Positions 1 to 9,046 are shown, counted from the first letter of the stretch. The stretch: DNA of 20,339 bases from Hydrogenophaga sp. (GCA_020047875.1 JAIFNE010000041.1:1-20339); one strand, 5' to 3'. Program-made: numbers and translations. The notes: a model not told the origin generated them from the letters alone.

Positions 1-796
1 GGTCGTCGCCCATCTGCTTCAGACCCAGCGAAACACGGTGCTTCTCGGTGTCGAACTTGAGAATCTTGGCGGTGATTTCCTGGCCGGCCGTGACCACTTC
101 GCTCGGGTGGCGGACACGGCGCCAGGCCATGTCGGTGATGTGCAGCAGGCCGTCGATACCGCCCAGATCCACGAACGCACCGTATTCAGTGATGTTCTTG
201 ACCACGCCGTGAACAATCGCGCCTTCCTTCAGCGTGTCCATCAGCTTGGCGCGCTCTTCGCCCATCGAGGCTTCCACCACGGCGCGGCGGCTCAGCACCA
301 CGTTGTTGCGCTTGCGGTCGAGCTTGATGACCTTGAATTCCAGGGTCTTGTTTTCGTAAGGCGTGAGGTCCTTGGTGGGACGGCTATCGACCAGCGAACC
401 GGGCAGGAACGCGCTGATGCCGTTGACCATGACCTTCAGGCCGCCCTTGACCTTGTTGCTGGTGGTGCCGGTGACGAATTCGCCAGACTCCAGCGCTTTT
501 TCCAGCGACATCCACGAGGCCAGGCGCTTGGCCTTGTCGCGCGAGAGCAGGGTGTCGCCAAAGCCGTTTTCGACCGAGTCGATGGCCACGGCAACAAAGT
601 CGCCCACCTGCACTTCGAGTTCGCCCAGATCGTTCTTGAATTCGGCCAGCGGCACATAGGCCTCGGACTTGAGGCCAGCGTTGACCACCACGTGGCTGTG
701 CTCGATACGCACCACCTCGGCGGTGATGACCTCGCCAGAGCGCATTTCGGCGCGTTTCAAAGACTCTTCAAACAGGGCGGCAAAAGATTCGGACAT
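1..796 (-). CDS. rpsA: 30S ribosomal protein S1 (3' end outside the window)
   Basis: Ribosomal protein S1 binds mRNA on the small ribosomal subunit and helps initiation on structured or weak Shine-Dalgarno messages. The minus-strand reading frame starts at the ATG complementary to 794-796 with MSESFAALFEESLKRAEMR, the usual S1 N-terminus, and stays open to the window edge (265 residues of a protein that is usually about 560). S1-type OB-fold repeats are visible, for example GAIVHGVVKNITEYGAFVDL followed by GGIDGLLHITDMAW near the truncated end. AGGAAA sits about 5 bases before the ATG as a Shine-Dalgarno sequence. It lies 180 bp downstream of the cmk domain, the classic cmk-rpsA order. That 180-bp gap holds no gene and could carry its own rpsA promoter or leader, but I see no clear promoter. 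Family assignment is secure; the C-terminal repeats cannot be seen. Confidence 0.97.
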   Translation of the reverse strand, partial: MSESFAALFEESLKRAEMRSGEVITAEVVRIEHSHVVVNAGLKSEAYVPLAEFKNDLGELEVQVGDFVAVAIDSVENGFGDTLLSRDKAKRLASWMSLEKALESGEFVTGTTSNKVKGGLKVMVNGISAFLPGSLVDSRPTKDLTPYENKTLEFKVIKLDRKRNNVVLSRRAVVEASMGEERAKLMDTLKEGAIVHGVVKNITEYGAFVDLGGIDGLLHITDMAWRRVRHPSEVVTAGQEITAKILKFDTEKHRVSLGLKQMGDD

Positions 797-976
797 TCAG
801 TTTCCTAAAACCGCTTGGCGTCGGTTGCTTCAATGCCGGTGTGGCACTGGGCAGGATGCGACGGGTGGGCGGCGTTGACGATGCGGTGAGAAACACCGCG
901 GGGTTGGGTTGCAGATCCGTTGGGCCTGCGGGCTGGGAATGCCCGGCGGTGCCGTCTGGGCCATCAAGTTGCCATC

Positions 977-3037
977 TCAGCGGCTGTGGCTCGCCGAGAA
1001 GGCTGTTTTGCCCTGCCACCAGCTCAGAACCTGTTGCACCGATTGCTCGACGTTCAGGCCGGAGTTGTCCAGCATCAGGGCATCTTCGGCTGGTCTGAGT
1101 GGCGCGAGTGAACGGTTTGCATCCCGTTCGTCGCGCGCCAGCAGGTCAGCCAAAAGGTCTGTGATGTTAGCAGCGATTCCTTTTGAAATCAATTGCTTAT
1201 GGCGCCGCGCCGCACGTTGCTGGGCGCTCGCGGTCAGAAAAATCTTGAGTGGTGCATCGGGGAACAGCACGGTGCCCATATCGCGCCCATCCGCCACCAA
1301 GCCCGGCAGGCGGCGAAAGCTCTTTTGCAGCGCGAGCAGCGCAGTCCGGACCTGGGGCACCGCCGACACGCGGGAGGCGGCCATGCCGGCTGCTTCGGTG
1401 CGCAAGGCGTCGGTCACGTCGAGGCCGTCCAGGAGAATCTGCTCGCCGGTGAACTGCACCCGCAGGCCGGCGGCCAGCTCGCCCAGGCGACCAGCCTGGG
1501 CAGGCTCGGCCAGATCGGCCTCACCGGTGGCGAGGTCAGCGCGCTCGGCGGCAAGACCCACCAGGCGATACAGCGCGCCCGAGTCCAGCAGGTGGTAGCC
1601 CAGCGCTCGCGCCAGTTCAGCCGCCAGCGTGCCTTTGCCAGAGGCGGTGGGGCCGTCGATGCAGATCACCGGAATGTGTGCCGGCGCAGTCTGGCAAACC
1701 GAAAACAGGGTTTCGAAGTAGTCGGGAAAGGTCTTGCCCACGCATTTGGGGTCTTCAATGCGCACCGGCAGGCCGGACGGGTTGAAGGCTGCAAGCGAAA
1801 AGCACATGGCGACGCGGTGGTCGTCGTAGGTGTGGATGCTGCCAGTGGTCCAGACGGTGGGCGGCGTGATGCGGATGAAGTCGGCGCCTTCCTCCACGCT
1901 GGCGCCCAATTTGCGGCACTCGGCGGCCATGGCTGCAATGCGGTCGGTCTCTTTGACGCGCCAGCTGGCGATGTTGCGCAGCGTGGTGGGGCCATCGGCG
2001 TACAGCGCCATGACCGCAAGTGTCATGGCGGCGTCGGGGATGTGGTTGCAGTCAAGGTCAATGGCTTTGAGGGGCCAGACACCGCGACGGACGTGCAGGC
2101 GGTTGGCCTCACCTTCGATGTGAGCACCCATGGCGCGGGCCGCGTCCACGAAGGCAATGTCGCCCTGCATGGAGGCCAGACCCACGCCTTCGATGGTGAT
2201 GCCAGCGTCAGCGGGCGTGTTGTGACCTGGCGCTGCCAACGCACCCAGCGCAATGAAGTAGCTGGCAGACGAGGCATCGCCCTCAACCGCGATGCGTCCA
2301 GGGGATGTGTATTGGCTGCCGGCGGGAATGGTGAAGCGCGACCAGCCGTCACACGCCACCCGAACGCCGAAACGCTGCAGCAGCTTGAGCGTGATCTCGA
2401 CATAGGGCCGCGAAATGAGCTCGCCCACCACCTCGATCAAGATCGGCTGTGCAGTGGCCACCAGTGGCAGGGCCAGCAGCAGTGCGGTCAGAAACTGGCT
2501 TGACACGTCGCCCCGGACCCGAATCGGCTGATCCAGCCGCAGGCTGTGGACCGAGCCATCGCCCAGGCGCAGCGGCGGGTAACCCGCCCGCGCGAGGCAG
2601 TCGATGGGGCAGCCCAGCTGGCGCAAGGCGTCGACCAGATCGCCGATCGGGCGCTCGTGCATGCGCGGCACGCCGCTGAGCTCGAACTGCCCGCCCTGTT
2701 GGCTGCCGAGTAAGGCCAGCGCCGCGGTCAGCGGGCGCATCGCGGTGCCGGCATTGCCCAGGAACAGTGGGGCTTGCTTCACCGTCAACTGGCCGCCCAG
2801 GCCCTGTACCCGCAACGCGCCATCGGGCAGGTACTCCAGCCCGCAGCCAAGCTGCGACAGGGCCTGCAGCATGACCTGGGTGTCGTCCGAGTCGAGCAGG
2901 TCCACCACCTCGGTGGCGCCAGCGCTCAGCGCCGCGAGCAGCAGCACGCGGTTGGAAATGCTTTTTGAGCCAGGCAGGCGCACCACGCCACTGGCGCTTT
3001 GCAAGGGCGGAATGTCGAGAAAAGGGGAGGTGTACAT
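977..3037 (-). CDS. aroA-cmk: Bifunctional EPSP synthase / cytidylate kinase fusion
   Basis: A 686-residue protein joins two enzymes. Residues about 5-447 are 3-phosphoshikimate 1-carboxyvinyltransferase (shikimate pathway, PEP + shikimate-3-phosphate to EPSP): LPGSKSISNR at 21-30, GNAGTAMRPL at 94-103, the catalytic aspartate in NHIPDAAMT (D335), and VKETDRIA at 361-368. Residues about 456-675 are cytidylate kinase (CMP/dCMP phosphorylation): P-loop DGPTASGKGT at 461-470 and DGRDMGT at 583-589. No stop or internal start separates them; the linker is only about 8 residues. I chose the ATG complementary to 3035-3037, which gives MYTSPFLDIPPL. A TTG at 3082 would add 15 residues and begins 1 base after the tyrA stop. 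Neither start has a strong Shine-Dalgarno sequence. Annotated aroA-cmk fusions are known in Burkholderiales, so this is unusual against E. coli but not unique. Confidence 0.95.
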   Translation of the reverse strand: MYTSPFLDIPPLQSASGVVRLPGSKSISNRVLLLAALSAGATEVVDLLDSDDTQVMLQALSQLGCGLEYLPDGALRVQGLGGQLTVKQAPLFLGNAGTAMRPLTAALALLGSQQGGQFELSGVPRMHERPIGDLVDALRQLGCPIDCLARAGYPPLRLGDGSVHSLRLDQPIRVRGDVSSQFLTALLLALPLVATAQPILIEVVGELISRPYVEITLKLLQRFGVRVACDGWSRFTIPAGSQYTSPGRIAVEGDASSASYFIALGALAAPGHNTPADAGITIEGVGLASMQGDIAFVDAARAMGAHIEGEANRLHVRRGVWPLKAIDLDCNHIPDAAMTLAVMALYADGPTTLRNIASWRVKETDRIAAMAAECRKLGASVEEGADFIRITPPTVWTTGSIHTYDDHRVAMCFSLAAFNPSGLPVRIEDPKCVGKTFPDYFETLFSVCQTAPAHIPVICIDGPTASGKGTLAAELARALGYHLLDSGALYRLVGLAAERADLATGEADLAEPAQAGRLGELAAGLRVQFTGEQILLDGLDVTDALRTEAAGMAASRVSAVPQVRTALLALQKSFRRLPGLVADGRDMGTVLFPDAPLKIFLTASAQQRAARRHKQLISKGIAANITDLLADLLARDERDANRSLAPLRPAEDALMLDNSGLNVEQSVQQVLSWWQGKTAFSASHSR

Positions 3038-3083
3038 GGAGCGGAAGACGCGGGCTGCTGGCGCCCGCCACAACAGATTCAAC

Positions 3084-3898
3084 TCAGCGCGAGGGTTTGG
3101 CCGCGGTCATGCGCCAATGGGCCCGGGTGTTGCTGGCCTGATCGATCAGGGCCTCCAGCGCGTCCATGTCGCCGATGGCCATCGCCGACTCCAGCGCGTG
3201 CAACGCGCGCTGAAAGTGGCGCGACTGGATCAGCAGCTCTTCGCGATTGGAGGCCAGGATGTCGCGCCACACGCTCGGGTCGCTCGCTGCGATGCGGGTG
3301 AAGTCGCGAAAGCCAGGGCCTGCCAAGCGCAGAAACGTCTCGCCCTGTTCCTGCCCAGCCACCGAGTTCATGAGCGCAAAAGCCAGCAGGTGGGGCAGGT
3401 GGCTGACAGCGGCGAAGGCGGCGTCGTGGGCTTCGGGGGCCATCTGCTGCACCTGGCAGCCCAGTGCGGTCCAGAGCTGCTCTGCCTTGCCCAGCTGAGT
3501 TGTGAAGGTGCGCTCGATGGGCGTCAGGATGACCTGGCGTCCGGTGTAGAGCTCGGCGTCCGCATGCTCCACACCCGCAAGCTCCTTGCCGGCAATGGGA
3601 TGCGCCGGCACGTGCCGCGTCGACCACCTCGCGCTTGGTGGAGCCCACATCCATCACCAGCGTGTTCTGGTTGATCAGGTGCCGGATTGCCTTGAACGTG
3701 GCTTCGGTGGCCGTGACGGGTACCGCCAGCAGCACCAGGTCGGCACCCGAGACGGCGAGCAGGGCAGAGGGCGCCTCCACGTCAATCACGCCCAGCTGTC
3801 TTGCGCGCTCGGTGGTGGACCAGGCCCGCGCGCTTCATCGCTAGGGCGAACGAGCCGCCCATCATTCCGCAGCCGATGAGACCCAGTTGTTCAAACAT
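3084..3898 (-). pseudogene. tyrA: Prephenate dehydrogenase, disrupted by two frame-changing lesions
   Basis: TyrA oxidises prephenate to 4-hydroxyphenylpyruvate for tyrosine synthesis. The coding sequence is in three frames. It starts at the ATG complementary to 3896-3898 with a Rossmann motif (GCGMMGGS) and, without correction, stops after 38 residues at 3782. From about 3819 the family sequence continues in a second frame (STTERARQLGVIDVE, then MDVGSTKREVVDAA). From about 3611 it continues in a third frame (VPAHPIAGKELAG, GPGFRDFTRIAASDP) to the stop at 3084. Each join looks like a deletion of 2 mod 3 bases; by my recollection of related proteins about 10-11 residues are missing at each, consistent with roughly 32 nt twice. 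It sits between pheA and aroA-cmk, where an intact tyrA is expected. A true pseudogene would cost tyrosine synthesis by this route and could reduce translation into aroA-cmk; a sequencing or assembly error is the alternative. Confidence 0.85.
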
Positions 3899-3958
3899 GG
3901 CGGTTCCATCGGAAACCAGACGCCGAGCTGCGGCGTGTCGCGGGAGTGTTGGGGCAGG

Positions 3959-5056
3959 TCATTCGTTCACCGGGTAAGCGCCCAGCACCTTGTAAAACGC
4001 GCACAGGCTTTGCAGCTCTTTGAGCGCAGCGGCCACGTGGGGCTGTGAGGGATGGCCGGCGATGTCGATGTAGAAGTAGTACTCCCACTGGCCCGACTTC
4101 GCTGGTCGCGACTCGAATCGGGTCATGGACACGCCGTTGTTCTTGAGCGGCACCAGCAAGTCGTGCACCGCGCCGGGCCGGTTGGGTACCGACACCACCA
4201 GGCTGGTGCAATCGCGACCAGAAGGGGGTGGCATTGCCATGGTCTGCGGCAGGCTGATGACGGCGAAGCGGGTGCGGTTGTAAGCCTCGTCCTGCACGGC
4301 ATGCGAGACGATGTGCAAGGCGAACTGGCCCGCTGCCCGCTCGCTGGCCAGCGCTGCCCAGGCCGGATTGGTGGCGGCCAGGCGCGCACCCTCGGCATTG
4401 CTGGCCACTGCGCGTCGCTCAGCGCCCGGCAGGTGCTGGGTTAGCCAGTTCTGGCACTGCGCCAGCGCCTGCGGATGCCCCATCACCACCTCAATGCCGT
4501 CAAGCGTGTTGAGCTGGCGCAGCAGGTTGTGGCGCACCAGCAGGCTGACCTCACCCACCACATGCACCGGCGAGCGCAGGAAGAGGTCGAGCGATCGGGT
4601 GACCACGCCCTCGGTGGAGTTCTCCATGCCGACCACACCGTACTGCGCCGTCCCGGCAGCGGTGGCGTGGAACACCTCGTCGAAGTTGGCGCAATAGATC
4701 AGGTTGGCCGCACCGCCGAAGAATTCAACCGCCGCCTGCTCGCAAAAGGTGCCCTCAGGGCCGAGCACCGCCACGCGTTGCGGTGCCTCCAGCGCCAAGC
4801 AGGCCGACATGATTTCGCGCCAGATCGAGGCCACATGCTGGTTGAGCAGCGGGCCCTGATTGCTGGCTTGAATCTTGTCGATCACCTGGGTCACGCGATC
4901 CGGGCGGAAAAACGGCGAGCCCTCGGCGCGCTTGATCTCGCCAACCTGCTCGGCCACGCGGGCGCGCTGGTTCAGCACGGAGAGCAGTTGCAGGTCAAGC
5001 GAATCGATTTGCGCCCGGAGCTGGGCCAGCGCCGGAGACTGGGTGGGCTGTGTCAT
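3959..5056 (-). CDS. pheA: Chorismate mutase / prephenate dehydratase (P-protein)
   Basis: A bifunctional phenylalanine-pathway enzyme of 365 residues: chorismate to prephenate, then prephenate to phenylpyruvate. Residues about 10-88 form the helical AroQ-type chorismate mutase (LRAQIDSLDLQLLSVLNQRA, then IKRAEGSPFFRPDR). Residues about 93-270 form the dehydratase (GPEGTFCEQAA at 99-109, ENSTEGVV at 145-152, catalytic TRF at 262-264). Residues about 283-345 form an ACT domain with the phenylalanine-binding ESRP at 315-318, so feedback inhibition by phenylalanine is expected. I chose the ATG complementary to 5054-5056 because it gives a normal P-protein N-terminus and leaves a 7-bp gap to serC; the open frame itself extends further upstream into serC. 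The Shine-Dalgarno sequence is weak, so translation may be coupled to serC. tyrA starts 60 bp downstream. No hisC lies between pheA and tyrA. Confidence 0.96.
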   Translation of the reverse strand: MTQPTQSPALAQLRAQIDSLDLQLLSVLNQRARVAEQVGEIKRAEGSPFFRPDRVTQVIDKIQASNQGPLLNQHVASIWREIMSACLALEAPQRVAVLGPEGTFCEQAAVEFFGGAANLIYCANFDEVFHATAAGTAQYGVVGMENSTEGVVTRSLDLFLRSPVHVVGEVSLLVRHNLLRQLNTLDGIEVVMGHPQALAQCQNWLTQHLPGAERRAVASNAEGARLAATNPAWAALASERAAGQFALHIVSHAVQDEAYNRTRFAVISLPQTMAMPPPSGRDCTSLVVSVPNRPGAVHDLLVPLKNNGVSMTRFESRPAKSGQWEYYFYIDIAGHPSQPHVAAALKELQSLCAFYKVLGAYPVNE

Positions 5057-5063
5057 GGGGTTG

Positions 5064-6182
5064 TCAGGCCTGCGTCTTTTCAAACTGGCGCATGTGGTCC
5101 ACCAGGGCTTGCACGCCCTCAAGGGGCATCGCGTTGTAAATGCTGGCGCGCATGCCGCCCAACGATTTGTGTCCTTTGAGCTGCAGCAGGCCGGCAGCCT
5201 GTGCGCCCGCAAGGAACGCCTCGTTGCGCGACTCGTCGCGCAGAAAAAAGGGAATGTTCATGCGCGATCGGCAAGCTTTGTCGACCGTGTTCAGGTACAG
5301 CTGCGAGCTGTCAATGAAGTCATACAGCAATGCCGCTTTGGCGATGTTGCGCCGCTCCATGGCGGCCACGCCGCTGAGGTCGCCTTCGGTCTGGCGTTTG
5401 AGCCACTGGAAGGTGAGGCCCGCCACGTAAATGGCGTAGGTCGGCGGCGTGTTGAACATGGACGCGTTGTCGGCCACGGTCTTGTAATCAAACGCAGTGG
5501 GGCAGGCCTTGAGGGCATGACCCAGCAGGTCTTCGCGCACCACCACCAGGGTCAGGCCCGCCGGGCCAAGATTCTTCTGTGCACCGCCGAAGGCCAGGCC
5601 AACGCGTGACCAGTCGACCGGCCGGGAAGCCACATGCGACGAAAAGTCGATCACCAAGGGCGCTTGGCAGCCCAGCGCATTCAGGTCGGGCAGTGCATGA
5701 AATTCAACGCCGTGAATCGTTTCGTTGCTGCACAGGTGCACGTACTGCGCGTCGCTGCTGAGTCGCCAGGTGGCGGGGGCTGGCAGCGTGGTGTGCGCTT
5801 GTCCTTCGTTACTCGCAGCGATGTGCACATTCGCGTACTTGCGCGCTTCCTCGGCCGACTTCTGGCTCCAGCTGCCGGTGATCACGAAGTCGACCGCGCC
5901 ACCGCGCGACAGGTTGAGCGGCACGATGGCGTTTTCCGCCAGTCCGCCGCCCTGCATGAACAAAATGCGGAAGTGCGGTGGCACCGCCAGCAGCTCCCGA
6001 AGGTCCCGCTCCGCGCTCTCGATGATCGACATGAAAGCCTTGCCGCGATGGCTCATCTCCATCACGCCCATGCCGCTGCCTTGCCAGTTCAGCATGTCGG
6101 CGGCGGCCTGCTGCAACACCTCGACCGGCATCGCTGCCGGGCCGGCCGAGAAGTTGTACGGACGCGTGATGCGCTCGGTCAT
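5064..6182 (-). CDS. serC: Phosphoserine aminotransferase
   Basis: A PLP enzyme of 372 residues, class V aminotransferase family. It converts 3-phosphohydroxypyruvate to phosphoserine (serine synthesis) and also acts in pyridoxine synthesis. The N-terminus RPYNFSAGPAAMP at 7-19 is diagnostic. MEMSHRGKAF lies at 41-50, and the PLP-binding lysine is K203 in FGGAQKNLGPAG. The C-terminal GHKSLGGMRASIYNAMP is the usual substrate-binding segment. Its length matches the family. The ATG complementary to 6180-6182 overlaps the gyrA stop as ATGA, so the two genes are probably translationally coupled and cotranscribed. It is followed by pheA after 7 bp. Confidence 0.97.
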   Translation of the reverse strand: MTERITRPYNFSAGPAAMPVEVLQQAAADMLNWQGSGMGVMEMSHRGKAFMSIIESAERDLRELLAVPPHFRILFMQGGGLAENAIVPLNLSRGGAVDFVITGSWSQKSAEEARKYANVHIAASNEGQAHTTLPAPATWRLSSDAQYVHLCSNETIHGVEFHALPDLNALGCQAPLVIDFSSHVASRPVDWSRVGLAFGGAQKNLGPAGLTLVVVREDLLGHALKACPTAFDYKTVADNASMFNTPPTYAIYVAGLTFQWLKRQTEGDLSGVAAMERRNIAKAALLYDFIDSSQLYLNTVDKACRSRMNIPFFLRDESRNEAFLAGAQAAGLLQLKGHKSLGGMRASIYNAMPLEGVQALVDHMRQFEKTQA

Positions 6183-8863
6183 ACCGCGTTGCCGCCTTCG
6201 CTGGCGCTACCGCTGCCGTCTTCGGCGGTGTCTCCGGCATCGGAGACGTTGGCATCGTTTTCAACAACGCGTTGTAGCCCAGACAGCGCCGAGCCCGCGT
6301 CCAGGGCGATCAGGGTCACGCCCTGGGTGGCGCGGCCCATTTCCCGGATTTCGCTCACGCGGGTGCGAACCAGCACGCCGGTGTCGGTGATGAGCATGAT
6401 TTCGTCGTCAGCATGCACCAGCGTGGCCGCCACCACCTTGCCGTTGCGCTCGCTCTGCTGGATCGCGATCATGCCTTTGGTGCCGCGGCCGTGGCGTGTG
6501 TACTCGCCAATCGGCGTGCGCTTGCCGTAGCCGTTGACGGTGGCGCACAGCACGCTGGTGCGCGCGGTCTCCGATCGTTCGCTCTCGGCAGCGTCGTCCT
6601 CGGCCACCAGCATGGCAATCACGCTTTGACCTTCTTCAATCGTCATGCCACGCACGCCGCGCGCATTGCGGCCCATGGGGCGCACGTCGTTTTCGTCAAA
6701 GCGCACGGCCTTGCCACCGTCGCTGAACAGCATCACGTCGTGCTGTCCGTCGGTGAGCGCGGCGCCAATCAGGTAGTCGCCGTCGTCCAGGCCGACCGCG
6801 ATGATCCCGGCCTTGCGCGGGTTGCTGAATTCGCTCAGGGGGGTTTTCTTCACCGTACCCATGGACGTCGCCATGAAGACGAACTGGTCCTCGGGGAACT
6901 TGCGCGCTTCGCCGGTGAGCGCCAGCACCACGTTGATCTTCTCGCCTTCTTCCAGCGGGAACATGTTGACGATGGGCCGCCCGCGAGACCCGCGCGATCC
7001 GGCTGGCACCTCCCACACCTTGAGCCAGTAGAGCCGGCCGCGGTTGGAGAAGCACAGGAGATAGTCGTGTGTGTTCGCGATGAACAGTTGGTCGACCCAG
7101 TCGTCTTCTTTGGTGGCGGTGGCCTGCTTGCCACGACCACCGCGTTTTTGCGAGCGGTATTCCGAGAGCGGCTGACTCTTGATGTAGCCGCTGTGGCTGA
7201 GCGTGACCACCATGTCAGTCGGGGTGATCAGGTCTTCGGTGGACAGGTCGAACGAGCTGTGCTCCACCAGACTGCGCCGTGCGCCCAGCTTGGTCTGGCC
7301 GAACTCCTGCCTCACCTCGGACAGCTCCTCGCCGATGATGGTCGACACGCGTTCGGGTCTGGAAAGAATGTCGAGCAGGTCGTCGATCAATCCCATGACC
7401 TCCTTGTACTCGGCCACGATCTTGTCCTGCTCCAGGCCGGTCAGGCGCTGCAGACGCATCTGCAGAATTTCCTGCGCCTGGGTTTCTGACAGGCGATAGA
7501 GCCCGTCGCCGCCCATGCCGAACTCACGCTCCAGCCCTTCCGGCCGGTAGTCGTCTGCATTGATCACGCCGCCATCGGCCTTCGCGCGGGTGAGCATTTC
7601 TCGCACCATCGCGCTGTCCCAGCTGCGGGTCATCAGCTCTGCCTTGGCTACCGGAGGCGTTGGCGACTCGCGGATGATGCGGATGAACTCGTCGATGTTG
7701 GCCAGCGCCACCGCCAAGCCTTCGAGCACGTGGCCGCGTTCACGCGCCTTGCGCAGGTTGAACACGGTGCGCCGGGTCACCACCTCGCGGCGGTGCTCCA
7801 GGAACACCCGGATGAGGTCCATCAGGTTGCACAGTTTTGGCTGGCCGTCGATCAACGCCACCATGTTGATGCCGAAGGTGTCCTGCAACTGCGTCTGCTT
7901 GTACAGGTTGTTGAGCACCACCTCGGGAACTTCGCCGCGCTTGAGTTCGATCACCAGGCGCATGCCCGATTTGTCCGACTCATCCTGGATGTGGCTGATG
8001 CCCTCGATCTTCTTTTCGTGCACCAGTTCGGCAATTCGCTCCTGCAGCGTCTTCTTGTTCACCTGGTACGGAAGCTCGTCGACGATGATGGATTGGCGCT
8101 GGCCCTTGTCGATATCCTCGAAGTGGCACTTGGCCCGCATCACCACCCTGCCGCGGCCGGTGCGGTAGCCGTCCCGCACGCCATTGATGCCGTAAATGAT
8201 GCCGGCGGTGGGAAAGTCGGGCGCCGGGATGATCTCCATCAGGTCGTCGATGGTGGCTTCCGGGTTCTTGAGCAGGTGCAGACAGGCGTCGACCACCTCG
8301 TTCAGGTTGTGTGGCGGAATGTTCGTGGCCATGCCCACCGCAATGCCCGACGATCCGTTCACGAGCAGGTTGGGCAGCCGGCTGGGCAGCACCAGCGGTT
8401 CCTTCTCGCTGCCGTCGTAGTTGGGGCCAAAATTGACCGTTTCCTTGTCGATGTCGGCCAGCATTTCATGGGCAATCTTCGACAGCCGGATTTCCGTGTA
8501 TCGCATCGCCGCCGCGTTGTCGCCATCCACCGAACCGAAGTTGCCCTGACCGTCGACCAGCATGTGACGCAGCGAAAAGTCCTGGGCCATGCGCACGATG
8601 GTGTCGTACACCGCGCTGTCGCCGTGCGGGTGGTACTTACCGATGACATCGCCCACGATACGGGCCGACTTTTTGTAAGGCCGGTTCCAGTCGTTGTTCA
8701 GCTCGTGCATCGCGAACAGCACCCGCCTGTGCACTGGCTTGAGCCCGTCGCGCGCATCGGGCAGGGCGCGCCCTACGATGACGCTCATCGCGTAATCGAG
8801 GTAGCTGCGCCGCATCTCCTCTTCTAAGCTGATGGGCAGAGTCTCTTTGGCGAACTGTGTCAT
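6179..8863 (-). CDS. gyrA: DNA gyrase subunit A
   Basis: The breakage-reunion subunit of the type IIA topoisomerase that introduces negative supercoils, 894 residues. The N-terminus MTQFAKETLPISLEEEM fits betaproteobacterial GyrA; the open frame extends 13 codons further upstream but the ATG complementary to 8861-8863 is the natural start. The catalytic tyrosine is Y122 in AAMRYTE. The quinolone-resistance region reads HPHGDSAVYD, with S83 and D87 in the sensitive state and in E. coli numbering. The C-terminal beta-pinwheel carries a GyrA-box-like QKRGGRG, needed for DNA wrapping. A short acidic stretch, EDDAAESERSE, lies in the C-terminal domain. The gene heads the minus-strand run gyrA-serC-pheA-tyrA-aroA/cmk-rpsA and is divergent from the ompA-type gene. 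Confidence 0.98.
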   Translation of the reverse strand: MTQFAKETLPISLEEEMRRSYLDYAMSVIVGRALPDARDGLKPVHRRVLFAMHELNNDWNRPYKKSARIVGDVIGKYHPHGDSAVYDTIVRMAQDFSLRHMLVDGQGNFGSVDGDNAAAMRYTEIRLSKIAHEMLADIDKETVNFGPNYDGSEKEPLVLPSRLPNLLVNGSSGIAVGMATNIPPHNLNEVVDACLHLLKNPEATIDDLMEIIPAPDFPTAGIIYGINGVRDGYRTGRGRVVMRAKCHFEDIDKGQRQSIIVDELPYQVNKKTLQERIAELVHEKKIEGISHIQDESDKSGMRLVIELKRGEVPEVVLNNLYKQTQLQDTFGINMVALIDGQPKLCNLMDLIRVFLEHRREVVTRRTVFNLRKARERGHVLEGLAVALANIDEFIRIIRESPTPPVAKAELMTRSWDSAMVREMLTRAKADGGVINADDYRPEGLEREFGMGGDGLYRLSETQAQEILQMRLQRLTGLEQDKIVAEYKEVMGLIDDLLDILSRPERVSTIIGEELSEVRQEFGQTKLGARRSLVEHSSFDLSTEDLITPTDMVVTLSHSGYIKSQPLSEYRSQKRGGRGKQATATKEDDWVDQLFIANTHDYLLCFSNRGRLYWLKVWEVPAGSRGSRGRPIVNMFPLEEGEKINVVLALTGEARKFPEDQFVFMATSMGTVKKTPLSEFSNPRKAGIIAVGLDDGDYLIGAALTDGQHDVMLFSDGGKAVRFDENDVRPMGRNARGVRGMTIEEGQSVIAMLVAEDDAAESERSETARTSVLCATVNGYGKRTPIGEYTRHGRGTKGMIAIQQSERNGKVVAATLVHADDEIMLITDTGVLVRTRVSEIREMGRATQGVTLIALDAGSALSGLQRVVENDANVSDAGDTAEDGSGSASEGGNAV

Positions 8864-8947
8864 GGGGCTGCTTTGTGTGCGAGGGGATAACCAAAAAGGC
8901 AACCTGGGATTTTACGGGGCTGAAGGGGCGCGCCACATCCCGCTCCG

Positions 8948-8967
8948 TTGTTGGTAATTGGCAACAA
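8948..8967. promoter_or_regulatory. Interrupted dyad between gyrA and the ompA-type gene
   Basis: The 20 bases have perfect outer arms TTGTTG and CAACAA, a central AATT, and two mismatched positions between arm and centre on each side. It lies in the 262-bp divergent intergenic region, 85 bp upstream of the gyrA start. Such a dyad could bind a dimeric regulator. On the minus strand TAAAAT (complement of 8912-8917) is a plausible gyrA -10 element without a convincing -35. This is a pattern observation only. Confidence 0.25.
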
Positions 8968-9017
8968 AGTCGGTGGTGTCATCGCAGCCTCTTGCTGCGC
9001 TCGACGGGCGCCTGAAG

Positions 9018-9046
9018 TTGGCCACATCGGCTTGTGGCACAATAAA
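9018..9046 (+). promoter_or_regulatory. Possible promoter of the ompA-type gene
   Basis: TTGGCC at 9018-9023 and AATAAA at 9041-9046 are separated by 17 bases, each matching the sigma-70 consensus at four of six positions. The position about 80 bases before the start codon leaves a normal leader. The match is weak and only the spacing and the AT-rich -10 area speak for it. Confidence 0.3.

Noticed and set aside
38..808. Plus-strand open frame of 256 residues opposite rpsA
   Set aside because: Antisense shadow of ribosomal protein S1, whose protein sequence is unmistakable on the minus strand.
1193..2503. Plus-strand open frame of 436 residues opposite aroA-cmk
   Set aside because: Shadow frame of a well-supported gene; composition rich in Gly, His and Arg and no recognisable domain.
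3079..3789. A separate minus-strand gene of 236 residues
   Set aside because: Its first part is the middle segment of tyrA and the rest is read out of frame after the second lesion; it is not an independent gene.
6413..7489. Long plus-strand open frame (358 residues) opposite gyrA
   Set aside because: It is the complement shadow of a fully conserved gyrA in high-GC DNA, with low-complexity His/Val/Ala composition and no ribosome binding site.
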